DNA of 36,740 nt from Scytonema hofmannii PCC 7110 (lineage in GTDB: Bacteria > Cyanobacteriota > Cyanobacteriia > Cyanobacteriales > Nostocaceae). The stretch spans positions 9,269,916 through 9,306,655 of the forward strand of contig NZ_KQ976354.1 in NCBI RefSeq assembly GCF_000346485.2, read 5' to 3'. Under the pieces are notes generated by a model. That model ran no database searches and was not told the origin of the DNA. It was given only the letters and a program-made list of their open reading frames with translations. The translations under genes were made by a program, and so were the position numbers. Positions within the stretch are counted from its first letter, which is position 1; each line of letters opens with the position of its first letter. Positions 30,132-36,740 of the stretch are shown here, in pieces.

Positions 30132-31800
30132 TTTTCAAAGGCATCTCAATAACAAACTCTGTCCCCTGACCTACTGTTGAAATACAGTGCAATTTACCTT
30201 GATGTTTTTCGATAATTTGATGGCTAATAGATAAGCCCAACCCCGTCCCTTTACCAACGGGTTTAGTTGTGAAGAAAGGGTCGAAAATACGTGGCTTGAC
30301 TTCTTCTGGAATCCCAACACCATTGTCAGTAATATGAATCGCTAATCTTTCATCCTCAAGTAATTCAGTACGTATTTGAATCTGAGGTAAGAAATCTTCG
30401 CCTGCTTGTTTTGCTCTTTCAAGTTTTTGTTCTACAGCATCTATAGCATTAACTAGCAGGTTCATAAATACCTGATTTAATTGACTGGCGTAACACCTAA
30501 TCAGAGGTAAGTTATTATAAACTTTAATAAGTTGAATTTCCTCGCGTTGTGATGTTTGTTGCAGTCTGTGTTGCAACATTAGCAATGTACTATCTAACCC
30601 TTGATGAATATTGACAATTTTGATAATAGCTTCATCTAATCGAGAAAAAGTCCTGAGAGACACAACAATATCGTGAATCCGTTCAACTCCAAATTTCATC
30701 GAAGACATGACGTTTGGCAAGTCCTGTTTTATAAAGTCTAAATCGACTTGTTCTAGCAAATCTTCAATTTCTGAGTTTAGGCTGGAATTATATTTTTGAT
30801 ATTTTTCGATGAGAACAAGCAAACTTTTAGTATAGTCATTTACATAGTTAATATTTCCACATAGAAAATTAACAGGGTTGTTAATTTCATGAGCAATACC
30901 TGCAACTAATTGCCCCAAACTAGACATTTTCTCTGTTTGAACTAATTGGCTTTGGGTGCGTTTTAGCTGTTCTATAGCTTCTTGTAGTTCGATAGCTTTT
31001 TGACGTTCTCTCGCTTCGCTTTCACGTAATGCGTTTTCTACCTGTTTGCGTTCAACAACTTCTTGTAATAATTGATCGAGTACCTGCTGAAGTTCTATTG
31101 TACGCTGAAGTAATGCGGATTCTGCCTGCTGTCGGCGTTTGTCATTGCGGTGGGCGGCTATGACGTTGCTACAGGTTACCAAAAATGGTTCTAAGTAGGT
31201 TATCAAAGATTTATCGTAACCACCAGGACGGTTAGCAATTCCTACCATACCAAGTAATTGGTTTTCTTTATAGAAAAAAGGCAAGCCCAAAAATGCATTT
31301 AAGGGGGGATGACCTTCCGGTATTCCTCCCCGACAGGGGTCGGTGGCGGGGTTGTTGGCAATTACAGGTTGACCCGTTACCAAAACTTCTCCAAAGAGTG
31401 TTTTGAGATTGTGAAATTCCTTCGCCTTTGGGGCATTTTCTTCATAAAAAGCCCGTGTTTTATCATTCCAAGCAATGTTGGTGATGGCGTGAGCCCTAAG
31501 GTAGGGCTGACCTTGGACTTTCATGTGTGCTTCTAACTCAGGCTGACCATTCTCTGTATAAAGGAGTTCTCCAATAAAACCGTATTCACTTTGTGTAAGT
31601 TCTAAAAGATTGTTTAGTAAATTGTCAAATAGAATACGTGGATTGGCGTCAATAATAAATTGAGACTGAGCGACAGTAAGAGCTTTTAGCAAATTATGAC
31701 TTGCTTCTAGCTGTTGCAGTGTGTTTTCTTGCGATACTCTTTCAGAGTCACTTCGCGAACCCAATTCCAGAATTTGGCTTGAATTGTCTGAGGCGATCAT
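30115..31800 (-). CDS. GAF-domain sensor histidine kinase
   Basis: The 561-residue cytosolic kinase has a GAF domain (about residues 46-215), a coiled coil (about 222-290, rich in Gln/Glu/Leu heptads) and a HisKA/HATPase core. The phosphorylated His is His304 in [17 protein letters not shown]. The ATP-binding N box is [16 protein letters not shown], and the G1 and G2 boxes are TDNGVGIPE and [20 protein letters not shown]. No membrane segment or response regulator is adjacent, so the signal and partner are unknown; orphan kinases of this type are abundant in filamentous cyanobacteria. The last four residues and stop come from a CCCCTAA/TTAGGGG repeat. ATG 31800 lies just after an A-rich run on the minus strand. 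Confidence 0.93.
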   Translation of the reverse strand: MIASDNSSQILELGSRSDSERVSQENTLQQLEASHNLLKALTVAQSQFIIDANPRILFDNLLNNLLELTQSEYGFIGELLYTENGQPELEAHMKVQGQPYLRAHAITNIAWNDKTRAFYEENAPKAKEFHNLKTLFGEVLVTGQPVIANNPATDPCRGGIPEGHPPLNAFLGLPFFYKENQLLGMVGIANRPGGYDKSLITYLEPFLVTCSNVIAAHRNDKRRQQAESALLQRTIELQQVLDQLLQEVVERKQVENALRESEARERQKAIELQEAIEQLKRTQSQLVQTEKMSSLGQLVAGIAHEINNPVNFLCGNINYVNDYTKSLLVLIEKYQKYNSSLNSEIEDLLEQVDLDFIKQDLPNVMSSMKFGVERIHDIVVSLRTFSRLDEAIIKIVNIHQGLDSTLLMLQHRLQQTSQREEIQLIKVYNNLPLIRCYASQLNQVFMNLLVNAIDAVEQKLERAKQAGEDFLPQIQIRTELLEDERLAIHITDNGVGIPEEVKPRIFDPFFTTKPVGKGTGLGLSISHQIIEKHQGKLHCISTVGQGTEFVIEMPLKIGVRG

Positions 31801-32124
31801 TTTTTTTAATAGATGCTTAAGTATTATTTGTCTTCTGTTGGATTGATAACATTATAATCAGGAAAATCGTTCAGTGTTATTACTTAGAAATGATGAAGCT
31901 TTCTTAGAGATTTAAAAGTCTTTTTTTAAAGAGCCATCAACATATAAAATCTTTGCGGTTGGAAGATATCAACGTATCTGTACAGCTCTTTGGGGTCAAG
32001 ACAGATAGGACTGTTTGAGCCAGTCAAAGCCCGCACTTGTCAGGACAACGTCACTACGCAGGACTTGTCCCACGTAGTGACAACGTTCAGAATCCACGTT
32101 TTTTAAAGCGTGGAGAGTTCAAAT
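31801..32124. other. Non-coding spacer with hairpins, possible insertion-element relic
   Basis: 324 bases without a gene separate the kinase from the pentapeptide gene (both minus). A long hairpin GTCACTACG/CGTAGTGAC (32050-32058/32073-32081, with GGAC/GTCC in the loop) stands next to the IS-like end at 32089-32120. The AT-rich part near 31801-31960 should include the kinase promoter. Confidence 0.6.
32089..32120. mobile_element. Possible IS200/IS605-type end
   Basis: AGAATCCACG followed by a T/A-rich loop, CGTGG and AGAGTTCAA resembles the right-end hairpin with cleavage site of IS200/IS605 elements (stem CCACG/CGTGG at 32094-32098/32109-32113). No TnpA or TnpB frame is intact nearby, so at best it is a relic or solo element. 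Confidence 0.4.
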
Positions 32125-32760
32125 TCAGGCATCAACTGTCACTGTACCTGCCAGACATGCCCTGTCCAAATTAATACCCCTCAAATTAGCACCATCTAAT
32201 TCAGCACAGAGTAAATTTGCTCCTGTAAGATTTGCTCCTGCAAGATTTGCCCCTCGCAGATCGGCTTCTTCTAAATTTGCCTCACTCAACAAAGCCCCTT
32301 GCAAATCTGCACGACTTAAATCTGCACCTTTAAGATTTGCTCCAGTTAAATTCGCACCACGCAAATCAGCACCTCGAAAGTCAACACCCTGTAAGTTAAC
32401 ATTCATTAAATTAGCGCCACTTAAAAAAGCACCAGCACAAGACACCTCACTCAATCTCGCACCCATTAAGTTCGCGCCTCGGAAGTTACCACCTCGCAAG
32501 TCAGCTTCTGTTAAATCTGCTTGCATTAAATTTGCTCCCATTAGGTTTGCTCGCAAGTCAGCTTGTACAAGGATTGCTCCCATTAAATTAGCCCCATTCA
32601 AATGCCCGCCCTCAAGTTTAGAACCTGTGAAATTTACGCCAACAAGGTTTGCACCAGAGAGATTAATGCGCTTTAAATCGAGATTTGATAAATCTTCGTC
32701 TTCTAAAGAAGCACCAGGCAGGTGTTTGAGTTGCCCTAAGCGAATTTCTTCTATGTTCAT
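32125..32760 (-). CDS. Pentapeptide-repeat protein
   Basis: The 211-residue product consists almost wholly of tandem A(N/D)LxG/A pentapeptides from about residue 18 to 205 (for example GANLMGANLMQADLTEADLR). Such proteins form a right-handed four-sided beta helix. There is no membrane segment or catalytic domain; functions of cyanobacterial family members are mostly unknown, though some bind partner proteins. A single four-residue break (RANLM after QADL) interrupts the pattern. It is followed by the DUF2330 gene upstream on the same strand with 50 bases between them; co-transcription is possible. Confidence 0.92.
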   Translation of the reverse strand: MNIEEIRLGQLKHLPGASLEDEDLSNLDLKRINLSGANLVGVNFTGSKLEGGHLNGANLMGAILVQADLRANLMGANLMQADLTEADLRGGNFRGANLMGARLSEVSCAGAFLSGANLMNVNLQGVDFRGADLRGANLTGANLKGADLSRADLQGALLSEANLEEADLRGANLAGANLTGANLLCAELDGANLRGINLDRACLAGTVTVDA

Positions 32761-32810
32761 AAAGATGACAGTATTACTTAATTGATATTACTGGATTGAA
32801 GCTTGGAAAA

Positions 32811-34181
32811 TTATAACCAAGAGAAGAAGTTGTGCCACCAAGAAGTCGTAACTTGACCCCCTAGCTTCATTTTGTTACGAATTTCTTGGATGTTCCAATT
32901 GGTAAGTTTTGCAAGAGTTTGGGCTTCTCTTTCAAAACGTCTCGGCAAAGACTGTTTGTATTGTCTACCAGTTTCACAGTTCATGTCGCCTGTAAAAGGA
33001 TGTTGTAAAATGTATCGCCCTTGGAAAGATTCGCGGTTAGAGGTTTCTTGAAACATTAAGTCTTCAGGAAATTTATTTCGGGTGTAACGCACGTGCAGAC
33101 GGGTAATGAAAACATTATCAGACAGAACAGGAGGGCGCACAACTCCAGGACGGGGTACTGGTTTATTCTCAGGAGAGACATTGTCCAGCCAAAATACTCC
33201 TGCTTGCTTAAGTTCTTCACGGCTGAGAGGATCGGCAGAACAAGGATCGCAATTGCTCATGTCCCAGGTATATTCTAAGAAAGCTACTTTTTGATCTTCT
33301 CGCGTGTAAGCAGTTTGGAACATGGATTTGTAAAAGCCACCAAATTCTTGTTTCACAAACAGGGGGATGTTTGCATCTGAGGGGATTTTTACAGTTCGGT
33401 AATTTGTAACTTCGGCTTGTCCTTTAGGAGATAGGATGTAGACAATCAAATCTTGCTCGGTTGTTGCATTAATCATCCCCAAACGAATTGGCAGCATAAA
33501 TTTGGCTGATTGATAAGAAATTTGCAAGGGACGCAAAAACTGATATCCTGTTTCTTCAAATTTATCTAGGTTGACTTTGGCAACAAAAAACTTCATTTTT
33601 TGACGGATGTAAGGTTGAAGTAATTGTTTCGCCCCTCTAGGAATTTTGTATCCGTTACGATTTAACCAAGTTTCCAATCCGCCTGATTCTTTAGCGCTAA
33701 GAATTACAATGTCGTACTCACCTACATTAAAGCGGGCTTCAACAGTCACACCAAGACTGTCATTCCGTTCTCTTCTTGCAGCACCCGTACTTCTGGGTGC
33801 AGGTGCGGGTAAAGCTTCCATGGCTTCCGGGTAATTTTGAGCACAAGGGTTAGAGTCAAAATACTCCACCAATCGCGGCGCACTAAAAGCATCCAAACGT
33901 TCGAGAATTTTAGGGAGAGCAACCCGAACTTGGTCTTTTTGCACAACAGTGGGTACGGGTACGACAACTGCAAAATCTTTGACTTCCCCTTGATAATCGT
34001 TTGCCATCGTTAGAACAGTACGATCGCCACTGCGAGCGATCGCAACTTGTGACGCCTTGTTATACAGTTTGGTATCAGCCTTAGCAACATAAAATCCACA
34101 AAAAGCCCAAGCAGGAGGGGCAAAGCAAACAGCAACTGTAACTGTCAGTAATAATGAAATAATGAATTGATATGGTTTCAT
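32811..34181 (-). CDS. Exported DUF2330 domain protein
   Basis: The 456-residue product starts with a Sec signal peptide (MKPYQFIISLLLTVTVAVCF, ending AWA before Phe27) and continues with the DUF2330 hallmark CGFYVAKADTKLYNKASQVA and FAVVVPVPTVV. The domain covers most of the chain. Several Cys (CAQNYP, NCDPCSADP, MNCETG) could form disulfides in the periplasm. No function is known for DUF2330 proteins. It lies 50 bases upstream of the pentapeptide gene and 71 bases downstream of the RnfD-like gene, all minus; the latter spacer is nearly pure TTAGTTG repeat. Confidence 0.88.
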   Translation of the reverse strand: MKPYQFIISLLLTVTVAVCFAPPAWAFCGFYVAKADTKLYNKASQVAIARSGDRTVLTMANDYQGEVKDFAVVVPVPTVVQKDQVRVALPKILERLDAFSAPRLVEYFDSNPCAQNYPEAMEALPAPAPRSTGAARRERNDSLGVTVEARFNVGEYDIVILSAKESGGLETWLNRNGYKIPRGAKQLLQPYIRQKMKFFVAKVNLDKFEETGYQFLRPLQISYQSAKFMLPIRLGMINATTEQDLIVYILSPKGQAEVTNYRTVKIPSDANIPLFVKQEFGGFYKSMFQTAYTREDQKVAFLEYTWDMSNCDPCSADPLSREELKQAGVFWLDNVSPENKPVPRPGVVRPPVLSDNVFITRLHVRYTRNKFPEDLMFQETSNRESFQGRYILQHPFTGDMNCETGRQYKQSLPRRFEREAQTLAKLTNWNIQEIRNKMKLGGQVTTSWWHNFFSWL

Positions 34182-34189
34182 TTAATTGG

Positions 34190-34272
34190 TTAGTTGTTAG
34201 TTGTTAGTTGTTAGTTGTTAGTTGTTAGTTGTTAGTTGTTAGTTGCCACTGGTCACTGCTCACTGGTCACTG
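34190..34272. repeat. TTAGTTG (eight units) joined to CACTGGT repeats
   Basis: Eight perfect TTAGTTG units (34190-34245) fill the spacer, followed by CACTGGT/CACTGCT units that include the final codons and stop of the RnfD-like gene (on its strand the CAGTGAC family). Confidence 0.95.
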
Positions 34273-35125
34273 TTAATTGGTTTGACCAAGAAAAACGTGG
34301 TGCTGACCAAAAGATATCTGTTAAAATTGTCAATGGAGCAATTGCAAATAATGCCCAAAAAACTGCTGTGGAAACGTAGAAATAATTCCGTAGAATAAAA
34401 GTCAGTATTGCAATGCACGCCGCCCAAACTATGCGTCCAATTTTTGCGTTGGGAATTGAGCGAGGGTCTGTTATCATAAACAGGGCAAACAGTAGCAATG
34501 ACCCGCTCATGAGTCGATGCAAAAAAACATCCCAAGTCCAGCCCAACCAAATATTGCGAATCGCTTCTAAACCAGCGTAAGCACCTAAAAAAGCTGCTGT
34601 GGTGTCCCAACGACCAACTCGCTTGAGAATCATGCCTCCAGTTCCAGCAAATAGCAGCCCATACCACCAGTCCTCACCCCACTGTCCGGGAGAAACCCAA
34701 GCATCAGGAGTCAGTGCTAAGGCAGAAATGATACCAAAGTTGGCAGGGTTAAAGAAATGTTTGTCGTCAACTTTAAAGACAAATTTGCTAGCAATGGCGC
34801 TTGCTGCAGCTAAAGCCATTGTTGTCCAGTGGTCAGCCCTTAGCAATAGGCTGAGTCCGAGGGAGGTAATGACGGCACTGCGGAGATTTATTTTTTGTTC
34901 TTTGTCTGTAACAAATGACCAATGACAAATGACCAGTGACCAATGACAAATGACCAATGACAAATGACCAATGACAAATGACAAAAGCCATTGTGTTGAT
35001 ATACAAGTAACAATTGCTACTACAATTAATTGAGGTCGCAACGTCCAGTCCCTTGCTCCAATTCCTAGAATTAAGAACAAGGTCAGAAAAAGAATTTGAT
35101 AATCGCGTATATCTTTAAACAGCAT
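34253..35125 (-). CDS. RnfD/NqrB-like membrane protein with repeat-encoded insert
   Basis: The 290-residue protein has about eight to nine predicted membrane segments and resembles the NQR2/RnfD/RnfE family: FNPANFGIISALALTPDAWVSPG (the region where RnfD/NqrB attach FMN in true members), then the hydrophobic segments GSLLLFALFMITDPRSIPN. No other rnf or nqr genes are adjacent, so it is probably a stand-alone homologue with unknown electron or substrate partner. Residues about 48-72 (LSFVIGHLSLVICHWS, LVICHWSFV) are encoded by a TCATTTG/TCATTGG heptamer repeat between the second membrane segment and NLRSAVITSLGLSLL. The insert is itself hydrophobic and may add or lengthen a membrane helix. The last residues (TVTSEQ) and the stop come from a CAGTGAC-type repeat. 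Confidence 0.8.
   Translation of the reverse strand: MLFKDIRDYQILFLTLFLILGIGARDWTLRPQLIVVAIVTCISTQWLLSFVIGHLSLVICHWSLVICHWSFVTDKEQKINLRSAVITSLGLSLLLRADHWTTMALAAASAIASKFVFKVDDKHFFNPANFGIISALALTPDAWVSPGQWGEDWWYGLLFAGTGGMILKRVGRWDTTAAFLGAYAGLEAIRNIWLGWTWDVFLHRLMSGSLLLFALFMITDPRSIPNAKIGRIVWAACIAILTFILRNYFYVSTAVFWALFAIAPLTILTDIFWSAPRFSWSNQLTVTSEQ
34911..34985. repeat. CAAATGA/CCAATGA heptamer repeat inside the RnfD-like gene
   Basis: About ten units lie in frame. The coding (minus) strand reads SFVIGHL/SLVICHW cycles with no stop, while the plus strand has a TGA in every frame. Confidence 0.93.
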
Positions 35126-35221
35126 TACCCGCTATGACCGGGATTTCTCGTAGATGGTTGTTCTAGATATAGACTGAAATAAGCTAAAATGGTGCCATTG
35201 TTACAAAATTTGTTACAGAAT

Positions 35222-35311
35222 AGTGACCAGGGTTACTGGTCACTGGTCACTGGTCACTGCTTACTGCTTACTGGTCACTGCTTACTGCTTACTGGTCACT
35301 GCTTACTGTTT
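35222..35311. repeat. CTGGTCA/CTGCTTA heptamer tract
   Basis: About eleven units of CTGGTCA and CTGCTTA fill the spacer upstream of the RnfD-like gene and overlap the last codons of the DICT gene. At its left end GTGACCAG (35222-35229) faces CTGGTCAC (35235-35242) as a perfect 8-bp hairpin. Confidence 0.9.
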
Positions 35312-36689
35312 GCTGAGTTGTTTTCTTTTCAAAATTATCTAGCTTACTATCGAGCAACCACATACTACTGCTAACTTTAGGTACCATCTGAGGTAAGTCA
35401 AGCCCCTGTTGCAAACCCATAACTAGTAAAGTTAACGTGTCTACAAGTTTAGGATCGAAGCGGTGCGATTCAAGTGTTCTACATTCTTCTAGCGCTTGGG
35501 TAAAGATTTCTTCTCGGTTAACTTGAATGGTTCTTTTCTTGTTAACTCGCCATTGAAAATCAGCGACTAGTGATAAAATTCTGGCTTCTATAGGAATTTC
35601 ATCCCCACCCAATCCTGCTGGTTCTCCTGTTCCATCCCACCACTCGGTTTGATGTGTAATAATTTGTGCGATCGCTCTCAATCTTGGCATTCTTCGCAGG
35701 ACTTGCGTGCCGGGTACTAAGGGACAAGTGAGAGGGCAACTCGGTGCATCTTGTTGAGATCGAGTATGAGTCCCTAGGGGCAAAATACTTTCTGCTTTTT
35801 GTAATGGGTCTATGCGATGCAGCCAACCCGCAAGGCGCAAGCGTTTAATTTGCCATGCGGGAAGGTCTAGAAGTTGCCCCATTGTTTCTGCGAGTGCCAC
35901 AACTTCTGATGCTGCTTTTGGGTTGTTGATATCCGATGCATCAAGGATTTGTGCCATCCGCAAAAATGCTTGGATTTCGTTGGACACTAAATTGCGATCT
36001 AGTGCTTGATGGCGAGTTGTTGTATAATCTGGAAGGTTGATTTCTACTGTTTGAAGATAATCTATAACACGGGAAGTAACTTCACTTAAGTTTTCTAATG
36101 TGGCAAAACTGGGATGAATGGTTTCTTTGTATGACTTGAGTTTTGTTGCTAATTCTGGATTGTATCGTTCAATGTGGGCGATCGCTAATTCTGCTGTGTG
36201 CTGTACCAATTCTGGCTCAAACGTCCACAAACCGTAGAATTTTCGTTCTATATCCGATGCAGGTAGCCCGCTAGAACCATAATCAGCTTCTAATAACTCT
36301 TGACAAATTACCATTGCTGTGTATCCGGGCGACAGGATAATGAGATGCCATTCCTGCGCCACGGGATCTTTTGTATCTAATGGCACTAAACTGATATTGG
36401 GTAACTGGCTGGTAGTATGTTCGGCGAACCCACTATCTGCGGCTGCCATAATGGTAATGTGACTGGCTTTTTTGGCTATATCTGCGTATCTTTCCGCTTC
36501 TTGTAAATACCACTTCCCCTGTTGGAAGGCTGTAATGACTAAAGGCTTACCCTCGTCTTGCAAGATGTGGTCTTCCAACGCGTGACACAACGATACTAAA
36601 GTATTTTTGTAGTAAACACCGAATTGAATTGGTCTTTTACTATACCGATGAGATGTTTCTAGTTTTTGTAGAATTGAGCCTTCTAACAT
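35289..36689 (-). CDS. DICT sensory domain plus degenerate HD-GYP-like domain protein
   Basis: The 466-residue signalling protein starts with a DICT domain (MLEGSILQKLETSHRYSKRP, IQFGVYYKNTLVSLCHALED), a sensor found in cyanobacteria together with GGDEF, kinase and HD output domains. The C-terminal half (about residues 230-430) resembles HD-GYP: GWLHRIDPLQ where the HD pair should be, then IITHQTEWWDGTGEPAGLGG (compare HHE..DGxGYPxGL) and EARILSLVADFQWRV. The Asp of the HD pair is replaced (His-Arg-Ile-Asp) and the GYP is GEP, so phosphodiesterase activity on cyclic di-GMP is doubtful; it may be a binding or regulatory domain. The final residues (TVSSDQ) and stop are repeat-encoded. Confidence 0.88.
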   Translation of the reverse strand: MLEGSILQKLETSHRYSKRPIQFGVYYKNTLVSLCHALEDHILQDEGKPLVITAFQQGKWYLQEAERYADIAKKASHITIMAAADSGFAEHTTSQLPNISLVPLDTKDPVAQEWHLIILSPGYTAMVICQELLEADYGSSGLPASDIERKFYGLWTFEPELVQHTAELAIAHIERYNPELATKLKSYKETIHPSFATLENLSEVTSRVIDYLQTVEINLPDYTTTRHQALDRNLVSNEIQAFLRMAQILDASDINNPKAASEVVALAETMGQLLDLPAWQIKRLRLAGWLHRIDPLQKAESILPLGTHTRSQQDAPSCPLTCPLVPGTQVLRRMPRLRAIAQIITHQTEWWDGTGEPAGLGGDEIPIEARILSLVADFQWRVNKKRTIQVNREEIFTQALEECRTLESHRFDPKLVDTLTLLVMGLQQGLDLPQMVPKVSSSMWLLDSKLDNFEKKTTQQTVSSDQ

Positions 36690-36706
36690 GGGATTTTATG
36701 AGATGA

Positions 36707-36740
36707 ACCGCAGGGGGAAGAGTGGGGGAGTGGGGGAGTG
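36707..36740. repeat. GGGGGAGT-type repeat at the window edge
   Basis: Two clear GTGGGGGA units follow a related GGGGGAAGAGT and continue to the end of the window, upstream of the DICT gene. The tract is cut by the window end. Confidence 0.65.

Overview
The window looks like chromosomal DNA of a filamentous, probably heterocyst-forming (Nostocales) cyanobacterium. Evidence: frequent GCGATCGC (HIP1-type) octamers; a large ferredoxin-type glutamate synthase with no small-subunit gene beside it; an RNase E with the cyanobacterial Arg-rich C-terminal tail; DUF1997 and DICT-domain proteins; and many heptanucleotide tandem repeat families of the STRR type known from heterocystous cyanobacteria. I see no rRNA, tRNA, CRISPR array, prophage or intact transposase.

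Layout. (1) 1-2200: the end of a polysaccharide deacetylase gene, an AT-rich acyltransferase-3 membrane protein, and a retropepsin-like protease whose N-terminal coding part seems lost at a cluster of small hairpins. (2) 2223-9941: a bidirectional terminator, ferredoxin-dependent glutamate synthase (minus), a long spacer, then a secreted phosphodiester glycosidase (plus). (3) 10169-17452: a cupin, an IscA-type Fe-S protein and the str operon rpsL-rpsG-fusA-tuf with rpsJ, followed by a Lon substrate-binding-domain protein. (4) 17510-25554: prephenate dehydratase, DUF1997, then RNase HII, RNase E and a two-part radical SAM/DUF2344 protein in one direction. (5) 25654-29819: STAS protein, a small conserved protein, a DapL-like aminotransferase, a hypothetical protein, ClpS and a CPBP membrane protease. 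(6) 29906-36689, all minus: a VapC (PIN) relic, GAF histidine kinase, pentapeptide-repeat protein, exported DUF2330 protein, RnfD/NqrB-like membrane protein, and a DICT+HD signalling protein.

Most genes are housekeeping: nitrogen assimilation, translation, RNA processing, Fe-S assembly, aromatic amino acid synthesis and regulated proteolysis. The striking feature is how the heptamer repeats relate to coding sequence. Because 7 is coprime to 3, a heptamer tract reads the same seven codons in all three frames, so one strand of a repeat family is either open in every frame or closed in every frame. Repeats lying inside genes (glutamate synthase, the radical SAM protein, the RnfD-like protein) are in an open orientation and add short peptide linkers, or even extra hydrophobic sequence. 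Repeats whose sense strand contains a stop supply the last residues and stop codon of six genes. Different heptamer families, mostly arranged as inverted pairs, fill nearly every spacer of the str operon.

I found no convincing new multi-gene defence or biosynthetic system. The repeat-coding interplay is the most interesting signal.
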